DNA from: Brachynemurus nebulosus | Taxonomy: Eukaryota > Arthropoda > Insecta > Neuroptera > Myrmeleontidae | Assembly (NCBI GenBank): GCA_035578155.1 | Contig: JAPWDM010000007.1 | Location: 30,168,413-30,232,412 of the forward strand | Length of the DNA: 64,000 bases | Direction: 5' to 3' | Part shown: one piece after another, positions 13,202 through 24,809 of the stretch | Layout: the number at the start of each line of letters is the position of its first letter | Position numbering within the stretch: the stretch's first letter is position 1 | Notes under the pieces: model-generated | The model's input: only the letters and a program-made list of their open reading frames with translations | What the model was told of the DNA's origin: nothing | Database searches by the model: none | Position numbers and translations under genes: made by a program

Positions 13202-13331
13202 TTAAGCAACGTAGTCTTAGGCTATGGTTACAGTGCTAGCGACTTTATGCTTATTTCGAACTGGTCACCATAAATTCTCGGGTTTTAGCCAATTTTTTTG
13301 CTTCAAATTTGATGAAAATTTCAAAACTCTT
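13202..13331. repeat. left copy of a 130-bp direct duplication around a piggyBac-like element
   Basis: The segment beginning ttaagcaacgtagtcttagg is repeated at 14266-14397 with about three differences (ctatgg versus ctacga, and one near the end). The two copies bracket the TTAA element exactly, far beyond the 4-bp target duplication expected. Confidence 0.9.
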
Positions 13332-13335
13332 TTAA

Positions 13336-14265
13336 TCCTAGAATCATACGTTGGTCTACGAGTCAAGTTAATCATACATCGGCGTCGTTTCGACGAATGG
13401 ACTTTTTACGGGGAGTTTTAGAGTTAATTTACAAAAAACATTTTTTTACATAACAATACTACAAAAGCGAACAAAATATTTAAAAAAATTGGATTTGGAA
13501 AAATTTCTTAATATAAATATTTGTTAATTTTTTTAATCTTTTTATCAAAGCATATTTTCACTATAAAAATAAAAAAATAGATAAATACATCAGTTGTATC
13601 ATAAAACATGTCTTACAAATAATTAATTTATGAACTATTATGAGTCAATTGGACATATTGTGTGACTTTACAGAATGTGAAATTTCTCAGTCATAAATAT
13701 TCCTATAGATCTGTAGTTAGTTATTTCCCCATTAGGCACATTTGTAAATTTTCTAAAATTTGTTAGTAATTTTTCGAATAAGATCTCAAAAAATAATAAA
13801 AATTAAAATATTTTCCACAAAATAAACTGTTAACCTTTTATTAAGTCACTTGAAACGCATTCTTTAGTTTTTGATTCAATATATTAAAATTTCAGTATTA
13901 TGTCGTCTCTATAAGTCAAACAGCTGTAATCATCTTTCATATTATCATAATCATTGAATAAATTAATTATAACATCCATATCTTTAATAAATTTTAGAAA
14001 AATTAGGAAAACTTTATTATGTGGAGTACAAAATCTTTAAAAAAAAATATAGGTTAATCATACATCGTCGTCCTTTTGACGCACACTATTTCAGTATAAA
14101 AAAAAACGACAATAGCTATAAACAAAATTTATACGTCTTATGTGTTATAATAACAAATAAATTAGATAACAGAAGTTTCACAGCAAGTAGATACCGAGAA
14201 GTTGTAGTATTGGAGCAGGTAGAGAAGTTCGTTCGTCGTTTTGACGAGTACGTATGATTCTAGGG
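13336..14265 (+). mobile_element. piggyBac-like MITE, copy 1
   Basis: The left end reads (TTAA)TCCTAGAATCATACG and the right end CGTATGATTCTAGGG(TTAA). CCCTAGAA-type termini plus TTAA target duplication are diagnostic of the piggyBac superfamily. The inside has subterminal inverted words (atcatacatcg-cgtcg, ttttgacga) and no transposase. Copies 2 and 3 are at 34336-35164 and 52988-53907. Confidence 0.9.
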
Positions 14266-14397
14266 TTAAGCAACGTAGTCTTAGGCTACGATTACAGTGC
14301 TAGCGACTTTATGCTTATTTCGAACTGGTCACCATAAATTCTCGGGTTTTAGCCAATTTTTTTGCTTCAAATTTGATGAAAATTTCAAAACTGTTTT
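14266..14397. repeat. right copy of the 130-bp direct duplication
   Basis: See 13202-13331. The copy begins exactly at the TTAA that closes the piggyBac-like element. Confidence 0.9.
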
Positions 14398-14752
14398 TAT
14401 TAAAACTTCAGAATTGACGTTTTCTCTGAATAAACGACCAAAATTCGCGTCTTGACACTACAGTGCCGCTTTAAGTAAGTGACTCAACTCAAAGAATTTT
14501 AACAAAAAAACGCATTGAAATTAAATGCTAACAAATTTTTAATTGTTACTAATTTTATACTGAATACAATAGGTCCGCTATTTGCATTACGTAGTAATAT
14601 AAGATTGTTATCAGTAGCTACATTACCATTTTATTAAATATTAATAATTTTGTATTATTATTATTTTATATTGACATAAAAAATTAAACAAAGATCGACA
14701 TACATTATACGGGTGTTTTATTAATTTTATAGATCAAAACCAAAAAAGTGTA

Positions 14753-16018
14753 CCGTAAACACGGATTACTTGAACCGAAATTTGCAAATCATCTGATAAT
14801 TTTTAAAATTGAGCGTAACTGTTATATTTATGTGGGATAGGGAATTCAGTATCTTATTCTGTATATGACTAGGTACGGTAAGTTTATTATATAATATGGA
14901 TTTTTTTGTGATGGTTCATAAATTTTATATATTTTTAGATTTTGGTTCAAGTTAACCTGAAGATCGGGTTACTTGAGCCCAAACCTAAATTTCCAAGTGA
15001 TTTCCATTTGAAAACAGTTTAAGACCATGCAGGATGTTGGTTACTAACTAAAACACATTGTACAAACATTTACTTATTCAAAAAAATATGAATAGGTGCC
15101 AAAACTGAATAAAAATTTTCAAATAAAAATTGTTATAGATACCAAATTATTTTTGTGAGTTAAAGTGTGTCTTTTAGTCTACCTAAAAAGAATAACCCTC
15201 TTTTGATTAGTGTAGGTGGAGATATTTTCTTAACTATATCTTCCCATTTACAGTACAATACGTTCTTGTTCTTGGACCACTTCCATGCCTTTTTAATTGG
15301 ATCCATGTACCATTTTATACCAAAGTTATAATGGGCTCAAGTTACCCTAATCTGAAGGTTATGTTGACTGGTTTATCAAAACCTTAAATTAAGAAACTAA
15401 GGAAATAGCTGGCATATGAATGTGTCTGAATTTGCTTTAGTAACGAAGCAAATATGAGAATTATACACTTGTACCGGCACAAGATTGCCGTGAATATGCA
15501 AATTTTATAATTTTGAAAATTCATACAGGTTGCCGTGTAACGCAAATGACTCCAATTAACTCTTCGAAATGAAAATACAAATATCTCGTTCAAATGCCAG
15601 AATTCAACTGACTTTTTTATTTTATTATTCTAGTTGCTAGGAGAACTCTTTTATTCTTATATTTACACGGCAACCTGTATGAATTTTCAAAATTATAAAA
15701 TTTGCATTTTCACGGCAATCTTGTGCCGGTACACACTTACCTTACTTTGTGAGTTATCGAAATATTTTTTACAGTTGAAAGTTAGCAACATAACAAAAAC
15801 AGCAACTTCAAATAGAGAGTAAACAGCACTCGCCTGACACCTAGTGTCAATTTTCAGAACTACCTAAACATAAACACAGTGAACCTAGTGCTGTTACTTA
15901 TCAGATAAACATGTAACTTACTTTTACAACTGGCTACACTAAGCACAAAACAAAAAATAATACATTTTCCATTTGGGCTCAAGTTACACCTTAGGGCTCA
16001 AGTAATCCATGTTTACGG
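14753..16018. mobile_element. TA-flanked 1.27-kb element with CCGTAAA termini
   Basis: The ends CCGTAAACACGGATTACTTG and, inverted, CCGTAAACATGGATTACTTG face each other, with TA on both sides (14751-14752, 16019-16020). The word ggctcaagttac or its complement recurs inside (about 14963, 15329, 15975, 15990), as expected for transposase-binding subterminal repeats. A 71-bp inverted repeat lies inside. No transposase frame is visible. The termini begin like those of the element at 57388-58280. Confidence 0.85.
15470..15733. repeat. 71-bp inverted repeat with 122-bp spacer
   Basis: The arms 15470-15540 and 15663-15733 are reverse complements at 70 of 71 positions (outer ends tgtaccggcacaagattgcc). 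The match is much better than that of the ends of the surrounding element, so this looks like a younger insertion or a recent local inversion-duplication. Confidence 0.9.
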
Positions 16019-17060
16019 TATATCACTTGTTTTGATAATGGTAATATTGATCGAAAAATGTTACAAGACTTAAAATTAGTGTCTTTTTGTAACGGTTAGT
16101 AATACTCACATCTACTAGATTTAAAATTACATGGTTTATGATGTCTATAGCATTCTTTTTTAGCGATAGGGGCATTTGTAACAAATCAGTGGTATTATAT
16201 CAATAAATTCTATTGGCATTAACAGCCGCAATTTTTTTTTTCAAATTACACTCATTTTATGTTCATTAGGATTTAGGGTAGCATACGGTTTCGTCATGTT
16301 CACAATTGTCACTCGAGATTAATCTCAGAAATTCATTAGGATTGTTAACATTCATACCTTAGAACTTCGAGAATTGAGATGTTTTATATCATTTCTTGAA
16401 AGACAGAAAAAACTCCGGACTTGGAATTATGGCAAAACTAGCGTTTTATCAGTTTGCGTACAAGTAAAGAAAATTAAAGAAATCTTTAGAGAAATCTAGT
16501 AAATACCTTGATTAACAAAAAAAGAAAAAACAATACCTATACAAAAGTAAAAAAAATTACTTTAATGCATTATGTCTCATGTCCATTTAAACTAATTTCA
16601 ATAATTTTCAGAATAAAAATTAATAGCTAATCAAGATTTTTAATTCAATAAAAACGTTTTAAAATGAAGCAAATAATTCCACACCCAAAAGATTTTTATT
16701 TTTGATAATGTATAAATTAATACGTATTATTTCAGAAAAAAATTATTGTTATTTTGACAACAAAAGAATTAATGTCTGTTGCTTTGAACCACTTATGACC
16801 CTGGCTGGCATTTTTGTTTTATTTGATTTTTTTTATTAATTCGACAATAGTCCAATTATTTATTGTCGGCAGGAAAAACTGCGTGAAATTCAGTTTCATA
16901 ATTTAATTACGTACCAATAACATCTGAAGTAAGAAGTCCAAGTTTTCCATTTTAAAAAGCTTCTGCATTTAATATAGTTCTATCAGGAAAATAGTTGTTG
17001 TTTTTCTTTTGTTTGGAAAATTTTCAAATCTCGTGTACTTATTAAAATAACAAATCGTTT

Positions 17061-17134
17061 TTCTTGCTTTTGTCTTGGTCTTGCAAAACCAAGACAAGAC
17101 TGCAAGACCCCAAGACTGATTTTACTCATCACTA
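17061..17134. mobile_element. short remnant of the CTTGGTCTTGC family
   Basis: It contains the tgtcttggtcttgcaaaacc and aagacaagactgcaagacc words and the inverted end ctcatcacta. Longer relatives are at 39684-40146 and 49304-49739. The left end is lost. Confidence 0.6.
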
Positions 17135-17368
17135 TTGGAAATCTAGATGGAAATTGTGATATGGAGGCGAGGAGCAGTTAGTCGATTAATCGGCTGAAAT
17201 TGTTTTTCAGACAAAATTAGTTATTAGTCAAAAATATCGACCATAGAATAGTCCAATTCATGAATAGGGTAAGCTGTGTCACCCTTTCAAAATTGATGTT
17301 TTCTTTTGAATTTAATTATTGACTTTTAATTTTTTTTTAAGAAAAAGAAGGATATGGCATATCACAAT

Positions 17369-18365
17369 TAGTGATGTCGAGTCTAGAGCAGTTAATCAAT
17401 TAATCGACTAAAGTTGTTTTTCCGACAAAATTAGTCATTATTCGAAAATATCGAGCATAGAATAGTCGATTAATCGACTAAATTTTTAGTTGAATTCATG
17501 AATAGGGTAACCTATGTGACTCTTTCAAAAGCAATACATATTTTGAATTTAATTATTGACTTTTATCTTTTTTTTACAAAAAAAAAAAATACATATTACA
17601 ATGTACAGTTGATCCTTTTTTTGTGCGGTGGAGGGGACCGCATAAAAAAAATCGCGCAAAAAAATATATTCAAAAATATCATAAATAGCTATAAAAAGTA
17701 TAGTTCGATCCAGATTGTACAAAAAACTTTTTTTATGTGGTTAGTCGGGACCGCATAAAAAAAGTTTCATTGAAAAAACATCACTCAAAACGCTCAAAAC
17801 TTAAAAATTTGCTTAGAAGTTGCTTCTATAAACAAGATAAAGCATTAATTTACACGTAGAAACATTTTATTTCAATTTTATAACATTATGAAAATTTTGA
17901 AAAATACATCTTTAACAAAATTAAATGATGCAATAACTTATGTTCTTATGCAATGTATTGATTAAATGCTTAAAAGCCGTTAAAGAGTATTTTTATCAAA
18001 GAAAGTTATTATAGTAATTGTTTAAGTTTCTTACTGTCTCGTGATTTTGATTCACATTATGCATTTTAATGGCCATTTTTTACAAACCGCATAAAAAAAT
18101 CGGACAGAAAAAACCGCACAAAAAAGACCGCATAAAAAAGAGTTCAGCTGTATTATTCGCATAAAAGTAAAAATTCATAAAAAAGATAATTTTTAGTTTT
18201 ACTTTTTAGTTAAAATTATTAAATTAATCCTTTTTAATCATTTAAAAAAATATTAGTCATTTTAGTGATTTAGTCGACAGTAAAATAGTCGATTAAAAAG
18301 TGACTAAAAGTAAACAAAATTAGTCGACTAAACCGATTAATCGATTACTCCATCCGACATCACTA
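17369..18365. mobile_element. inner hAT-like MITE inserted in its own relative
   Basis: The ends TAGTGATGTCGAG and CGACATCACTA are flanked by a perfect 8-bp duplication ATCACAAT (17361-17368 and 18366-18373). The host copy continues across the insertion: catatcacaat before it and gtgctaatcatataaaag after it correspond to catattacaatgta and ttattcgcataaaag of the inner copy. It is itself split by a TA-flanked element at 17606-18150. Confidence 0.92.
17606..18150. mobile_element. innermost TA-flanked element, TTTTTTRTGCGGT family
   Basis: The ends CAGTTGATCCTTTTTTTGTG and, inverted, CAGCTGAACTCTTTTTTATG lead into GCGGT on both sides, with TA at 17604-17605 and 18151-18152. The interior repeats ccgcataaaaaa words. 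CAG termini with TA duplication fit pogo/Tigger-type mariner relatives. A second copy is at 20329-20670. Confidence 0.88.
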
Positions 18366-19094
18366 ATCACAATGTGCTAATCATATAAAAGTGAAAAATT
18401 ATACAAACAAATAATTTTCTAGTTTCCATTTTTATGGTCCAATAAATAACACAGGAAAATTACCAAATTAGTCGTTTTTAGTCATTTACAAAAAATTAAT
18501 CATTTTAGTCATCTAATCGGGGGTAAAATAGTCGACTAACAAACGACTCAATATAAATGAAATTAGTCGACGAAATGGATTAACTGATTGATCATTCGAC
18601 ATCACTAGAAGGAAACAATTTGCTCAACCGTATATTTGAGTAAAAGTGGGAATGCTTTTTAAATGAACTGTATATACATATTTGAATGTTAATAAAATTG
18701 ATTGCAATCTTTTAATATAAATTTTTAACATGTTTACACATTATTGTTGAAAATATTAATTGCAAACGTATTAAAAATAATTTTATTATAAATATATAAT
18801 AATTTTGTTTTTATAGGTATGTGACTATATGTGTATAAATTAAATATTGCTTAACATTTAAATAAATCAATAAACGACTTAATTAATCACATGTAAAATT
18901 TTATTTGCGTGCACAAATAATCACGCAAAATATCACAAACACAAAACAATTTAATACACTTGAACGGGAATAATTTTATTTTGAAAATAATGTGTGCAGT
19001 ACTCATCTTCAAAATGTCATTCTTGTTTAATTGTTTGTGAGATAACTTTGGAATTTTCAAAAAGCTAAAAAATGTACTTGAAATAAGTCTTTTA

Positions 19095-19334
19095 GTCATG
19101 TCAAGTACATTTACTGTTAGTCGATTAATAGGCTCAAGTTGATTTTTTAAACAAAATTTGTCATTAGTCGTATACAGTATTCGATTAATTGACTATTTTT
19201 TAGTTGTATTCATGAATAGGGTAACCTTTTGTGACAAATGAATAATTTAGTTTTTAATTTTTTTAATCTGTGATAAATAAAAAAATATTACGAATAAAAT
19301 TAGTCAACTAATCCGATTAATCGTCCAACATCAC
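19095..19334. mobile_element. worn copy of the TAGTGATGTCG family
   Basis: It keeps ttagtcgattaataggct, the phrase attcatgaatagggtaacc and the right end aacatcacc. Its interior is deleted relative to 17369-18365. Confidence 0.7.
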
Positions 19335-20328
19335 CAAAGTCTTCTTTAAATAATCCTAGTGTACATGACAGGTCAAGAAACTCTCAATTTGCACTCGCGA
19401 ACTCGAAGAATGGGAACAAATCATCGGGGTTATCCTGATCCCGATTTACTGAAACCTCAAACTTTCCAAAGAATAATCTGCTACATTACTACAAAAAAAT
19501 GTCTCTTTCAAAATTCCGAAGAAGGCTTTAGAAATTCGTGTGGCATTATCCAGAATTTCCGGAGCTGTGTGCTCCAATGGTTAATCTATGTTCTTTCTCT
19601 GTTATTTATTTACGCAACTTGAAGGCAAATTTATTTTTATTAAGTTATACACATATTTCAAATGTTTTTTTGTTGATAAAATCCACTAATTTTATTATTA
19701 ATAATAAATTTTTTTAATTATTTCAGTTAATTATTAGTTACATATGATTAATCCTTTCCTTTAAAAGATCTTTTTGTTTTAGTATTCCCTGATAGAGCCT
19801 ACCTTAACCAAACATTGATCAATTCAAGTGTAAAATATTTCGAAAAACTTTTTTAGAGGAAGTGTTTTCGCCCAAGTGTATCCAGAAATTGTCAAATGTT
19901 TTCTAATACGTAAAATGAAGCATGTTGAAAAGCATCTGCGTCTTTTTATTTCTGTACCAGTTTTGAACAGACCAATTTTTTTCTAAGATACAATTTTTTT
20001 ACAATTTTAATGAATAAAAATTAATAAAAAACAATTTTCAAATTATTTTTATGGTCATTTTTGTTAATTTGTACTAATTAAACCATTTAAATGATAAATT
20101 TTTAGTAGCAAAACGACTTAGATGTCAATTCAATTTTTATAATTAGTACATATTATATTTTTAAAATGTTAATTAATATTTTTATAAATAGATGCCCCAC
20201 TATTTTTAGAAATGAAATTTAATAGTACATATTAAAAGATGCGATTTAATTATGATACAAATATTAAGACGGACAGTGACACAATGCCGGTCAAATATCA
20301 AGGTATTTTAGGCAGAACGTTTTGTATA

Positions 20329-20670
20329 CAGCATAAACTCTTTTTATGCGGTGGTTAGGGACCACATAAAGAAACTACATATTTCAAAACCTCATGATTC
20401 CCTTAAAAATTGGTTTTCTAAACAAGATAAAGAATTAATTTACACATGGGAATATTTTCAAAGATTTAATTTCATTTTTATAATATTGCAATAATTGCAT
20501 TTCATTCATATGTAAATGCTTGTAAATGCTATGATGATAAAATGTTTAGAAACAATCAGTAGCTAACTTTATCGCCAATTAATGTTAATTTTTTTTTTAT
20601 TTTTCCATACTTTTCATTCTCATTATGCACTCTGATGGTCATTTTTTTAAAAACCGCATAAAAAGAGGTG
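20329..20670. mobile_element. second copy of the TTTTTTRTGCGGT family
   Basis: The left end CAGCATAAACTCTTTTTATG follows TA, and the right end holds accgcataaaaagagg. The middle shares aaacaagataaagaattaat with 17606-18150. The right terminus is worn. Confidence 0.75.
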
Positions 20671-20716
20671 ATGTGGTATTTGGAAGATAATTTCATTTGT
20701 GAAAATATCATGAATA

Positions 20717-21135
20717 TTTTTAGCGAAATTCCAGAATGGAATTCAGCTATTACAGCCACTGTCATAACGCGACCTGAGCCCGGGACCATGGCAGAAATTT
20801 GTTTAATACGTCTCGAACGAAAGGTCCTATTTTTACGAAATTTTGTGAAAATATTGGAAGTCCCAAACCGTTGGACCAGTTCGTTAACCAGGCACGTTCG
20901 ATGCCCGGAACATGATTTTTTTTGGTAATTTTCGTGAAAAAAATCAGTTTTTTATCAAAATTTCCCTTTATTCAAAAATTTTTGCGACATTTTTTTACAC
21001 TATTTAAACGAGGAGAAAAAATCACACAAAAAGGTCTTTAAACTATTTTTCTTTGTCAACTAGTTTCCGAGAAAAACTAATTATTTTAAACGGAAATTCG
21101 CTGTGTTATGCAGAATGCTGCGACACGGGTATTTT
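20717..21135 (+). mobile_element. AT-microsatellite-hosting family, copy 1 (deleted)
   Basis: Shared landmarks in order: tagcgaaattccagaatgg, agctattacagccactgtca, atggcagaaattt, tcgaacgaaaggtcc, ggtctttaaactattt, tttccgagaaaaacta and gctgcgacacgggtatttt. Other copies are at 29298-29694, 37891-38214, 40880-41465, 42545-43105 and 48857-48932. This one lacks the segment that carries the microsatellite in other copies. I find no terminal inverted repeats and no coding frame; the superfamily is unknown. Confidence 0.85.
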
Positions 21136-21702
21136 ACTGTCTGTCCTTTAGAAAGTTTACTTAAAATGCATTATCCAGAAAAAACAACCATTGGCTAGAA
21201 CTTCAGAAGTGCCCTTGTGCAAAAAGTTTTCTCCAACTTATTAACAAATAAATTTTTTGTCATGCAATTTTTTTCATATTGGCGTCGTTTACTTCAATGG
21301 CGGTGTCAAATAATTGTATTTTGATAAATATGGCGTCAATTAATTACGTATTTGTAATAAAATAATATAGATTGTAGCAAAGTGCTACTTTTAATGTATA
21401 TTGTTAAAACGTTTTGCCAAGAAAACAAATTATTTTTTGCCAAGGTCAATCATATCGTACAAAAAAATGGTTTGAATTACTGCAAAAAAATTTTTTTGAT
21501 CGTTATTATATAAAAAAGAATTTTATGTAAATGACGAAACAAAATACTAATGAAATACACACTTGGAATTAGTTTTTTGAATATTTTTAATTTGTTCATT
21601 TGTAAAATAAATAAAAACACTGATTAATTTTCTAATTGAAAATTTTCCATTGATTTTGTTTGATTTTAATGGGGAGACGGGGACTCGGATCTGTTGGATC
21701 AG

Positions 21703-21889
21703 AATTACACGAATCCAGGAAAATAGTATGATTTTATCTTTATTACTTAAGTAATGTTTAGTACGCATGCGCGTCATATATCAAATAATATGAAATTACT
21801 TATGTATATTTTATATTTATTTATACATATATGAGACCGATTTTGTATGTACAATTGAGAATTTTTTATGTCCTTTTGTCGAGGCTTTT
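21703..21889 (+). repeat. 187-bp dispersed direct repeat, copy 1
   Basis: From aattacacgaatccag to tccttttgtcgaggctttt the sequence matches 24257-24443 with about four differences. Both carry tacatatatgagaccgattt. This is probably a terminal part of a recently active element, but no class marker is visible. Confidence 0.9.
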
Positions 21890-22570
21890 TTTTTTACTTT
21901 ATAAACACAACTCTTAAAATTCAATGGCGAAAATTCATATCTCTAGTTTCAACAAAATATTAACGTATGTTGAATCTTGACTAAGTATTGTACGAAATTT
22001 AGAAAAAAGGAAAAACAGAATTAAAAATGATTTTAGTGAAATGAACCTTAAAAACTAACGGACTCTGCAATGCTCCTTACGATCGTCAATAAGTTTATTA
22101 CATTTTATGGCTTCTGAAATAGTCTTCCCACTTTTTTTTTTAGCAGTTTTTTTTAACTAACTTTTTATTTAATCTATTGTTAACAAAAAAGTAAACTTTC
22201 CTCTTTTACCTGCTGCTTTTTCGGTGAAAATGTCTTAAAATTTTGAAAAATACGTATGCCCAGTTTCAAGGTGCATATGTCTTGTATCAACAACATGAAA
22301 ACAGTATTGTGAAAATTTTTTAAGTATAAATGATCCAGAAAAATTTGAACCTTTTTTTTCTTATATCTTCATCATGCAAAATTTTAAGAATTTTAAAATA
22401 TACTTAACTGTTTCTTCTCGTTTACAGATTAACTAGTTGAAAATTTAACTAAAATAAAAGAAACTTGCAAAAAAAAACGTTTGGACAGCAAAGTTTTGAG
22501 AACATTTTGATTGAAATTTAAAATTTAAATTTTTATTAATGTTTTTAATTATATTTTCTGTTTGTTTCAG

Positions 22571-22652
22571 GGTATTTATCCGTCAAATAGTTCAGAAATA
22601 TTAGGAACCACTGGTCCATCACAGTCGAATTCACCAATTCAAGATAAATATG
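22571..22652 (+). CDS. cas: castor exon B: 82-nt linker exon
   Basis: The exon lies between TTTGTTTCAG and GGTGAGT, starts in phase 0 and ends in phase 1 after 27 codons. It reads GIYPSNSSEILGTTGPSQSN and on to SPIQDKY, a polar Ser/Gly/Pro linker. It is isolated in a transposon-rich desert, 18.3 kb after the previous exon and 33.9 kb before the next. Support comes from the matching phase on both sides and from good splice signals; the residues alone do not identify a family, so a transcript would be needed to be certain. Confidence 0.75.
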
Positions 22653-22879
22653 GTGAGTACAAAATAAAGTTCATTAAAGAACTTTTATCTAAGAATAGGT
22701 TCGAAAATAGAATATTCTAGATGATTTTATCAATTTGTATCATTGCTAAATCTTATTATTTTATTAATTGTGTTACTGAAAGCCTTTCTAAGATTCATTA
22801 AATGTATAGATGTTATAAATCCAGTGAAAATATTAGAATTTATTATCCAATACTAAATATATGAGTTTTATGAAATTTA

Positions 22880-23270
22880 GACGTCGTAATTGCAAGTGGC
22901 GGAACTTAAAGAGCTGAACAAATTTAGCAAACTGGATGATGTTATCAAGTCCAACAATGAGTTTTTTCTCAAAACAAGCTTTATAAAAGTGATTTGAATT
23001 AGAGTGATTGTATAAAATTTCCATTTTTGCTATCAAAATGAAGAAATTCTTTCCAGAAACATGATTAATGTGACAGAAGTCCTTTTTCTAGTAATTCTAC
23101 GTGCCTAATTTTGACTTTGGAAACATATAATTCCCTGCTAATTTAATTATTCTGTCATTTTGTGTGCGATTTTAAGGTACTCAAAAATTTTAAGGAACCT
23201 AATGACGTCATCAGCTCAAAATCTTCTTTTTTTTAAAATCAAGTTTTATGGAAGTGATTTGAGTAAGGGA
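22880..23270. repeat. dispersed repeat related to 11815-12195
   Basis: Shared words: tgacagaagtcctttttctag, ggaaacatataat, attctgtcattttgtg, aatgacgtcatcag and tcaagttttatggaagt. Class and ends unknown. Confidence 0.5.
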
Positions 23271-23294
23271 TTATTGGAGTTACTTAAATATTAT

Positions 23295-23923
23295 GGCTAA
23301 CTTCAAAAATGCATCACTGCTTGCATGAGGTAGAGTCAAAAGTTCAAAAACGCATCAGACGCATTATAACGAAAAATCAAAAGTTCATTTTTGCATTTGA
23401 TGCGTCAAAACAATGCATCAAGAAATTTGGTGATGCCGGATGCGTGTCCAAGATGCATGCCATGTGTATAATGTAGAATTATAACTACTTGCCATATTAT
23501 GTAGGTATTAACACCAACAGGAATAATTCCGAAAAACAAATTGTTGAAAAAGATGAATGTATTTACCTTTCATTAAAATTGTTTAAACTATTTGAATACA
23601 TCTTGCACTCAAAATAGGTATGTAACATTTTTTATTCAAATAATTTCAATATTTTCAATTTCAAGTAAGTTCAAGTTGAAATTCAAAGATAATCTACCTA
23701 TACAAGGACTGTATTGCTATATTATCTATAGTCTATCATGCTACATTATCTATCTTATCTATAGCCAAATCAGAGGCTAAATGGTGCCAATATCCCGTTC
23801 AAAAACATCTAATGTGCATCAAATTTCAAAAGAGCATCAGCAGCGCATCATGTAGTATTAAACGCATCAAAAAACTTATGATGCTGCATCGATGCGGTAA
23901 AGTTTACATTTTTGAAGTTACCC
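23295..23923. mobile_element. inverted-repeat element rich in gcatca words
   Basis: The left end GGCTAACTTCAAAAATG is mirrored by the right end CATTTTTGAAGTTACCC. Inside, gcatca and its complement tgatgc recur many times at both sides (23310-23460 and 23810-23900), like subterminal binding repeats. No reading frame and no clear target duplication. Confidence 0.7.
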
Positions 23924-24256
23924 TATCTTTTCGTTTTTACTACCAAAATGGCGAAAGTCTTCTTAGCAATATTTGGCCCCACATAGCATTCCGAAAATTA
24001 CGCCATTGTTTTCATCAACGGACATACTAATCGTACAACACCAACCAGTGCACTGTAAACATAATTTAACATACCGCCACTGACAATAATCACTGCAGGC
24101 CACACGTATGTACATACATATTATGAACAATATTCATATTTATTACAACAGGCATCAGGGAAAAAATTTTTATATCTTATTGTTTTTCAGTTTTAATAGT
24201 TCCTTATAAAACATTAATCAGCCTATGTACAGTATCGTCGTACTGAACAGAGAACT

Positions 24257-24443
24257 AATTACACGAATCCAGTAAAATAGTATGATTTTATCTTTATTAC
24301 TTAAGTCATGTTTAGTACGCGTGCGCGTCATATATCAAATAATATGAAATTACTTATGTATATTTTATATTTATTTATACATATATGAGACCGATTTTGT
24401 ATGTACAATTGAGAATTTTTTATGTCCTTTTGTCTAGGCTTTT
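24257..24443 (+). repeat. 187-bp dispersed direct repeat, copy 2
   Basis: Partner of 21703-21889, in the same orientation but in the next intron, about 98 percent identical by eye. Confidence 0.9.
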
Positions 24444-24809
24444 GTATCTGTCTAATAAATCTGTACGTTAATATATGTAATGTATGTGGTAGACTGTTTT
24501 AAATACCGTAAATCGGAATAAATCGGCATAAATTCAGACTCCCCATCGTACTATTTGTATTTCATTCACAAGTACTTATTCGTTAACATGTTAAAAATTT
24601 ATGCCATGGTTGCTTTATTATCGCAATCAAAAATTTTTGAGATAACGAAATTATGTTATTTCTATTCTGTGGTAAATTGGAATCAAAAGAGACGATAAGA
24701 GGGTGAATGGGGATGGTCAGTAAGGTTCACCAAAATTGAAACCAAAATGTAATTTATATTATTTTATACATCCAAAAAAGGAATAATACTTCATAATTTT
24801 GTGTAGATA

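Larger units (their letters stand above)
17154..18607. mobile_element. outer hAT-like MITE of a three-level nest
   Basis: The left end (ttgtgatatggaggcgagga) is a worn form of TAGTGATGTCGAG, and the right end is CGACATCACTA at 18607. Flanks GATGGAAA (17146-17153) and GAAGGAAA (18608-18615) agree at 7 of 8 positions, an hAT-type target duplication. The interior is rich in agtcgattaatcgacta words. It is interrupted by a second copy at 17369-18365. A worn third copy lies at 19095-19334. Confidence 0.85.
4265..22570 (+). other. 18.3-kb castor intron filled with transposon remnants
   Basis: It runs from a perfect GTAAGT donor to a TTTGTTTCAG acceptor. Listed separately are a long-TIR element, a non-LTR remnant, TA-flanked and hAT-like elements, one piggyBac-like element and the nested cluster at 17154-18607. 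Stretches in which I see only AT-rich sequence with no supportable feature are about 6511-7270, 7711-8090, 8280-9130, 9910-11200, 12200-13200, 14400-14750, 16020-17055, 18608-19090, 19335-20325, 21136-21700 and 21890-22570. Confidence 0.85.

Noticed and set aside
20668..20928. Open frames in copies of the AT-microsatellite-hosting family (also 29388-29670)
   Set aside because: The same region in other copies is interrupted and the two copies do not keep one common frame, so there is no sign of selection on a protein.
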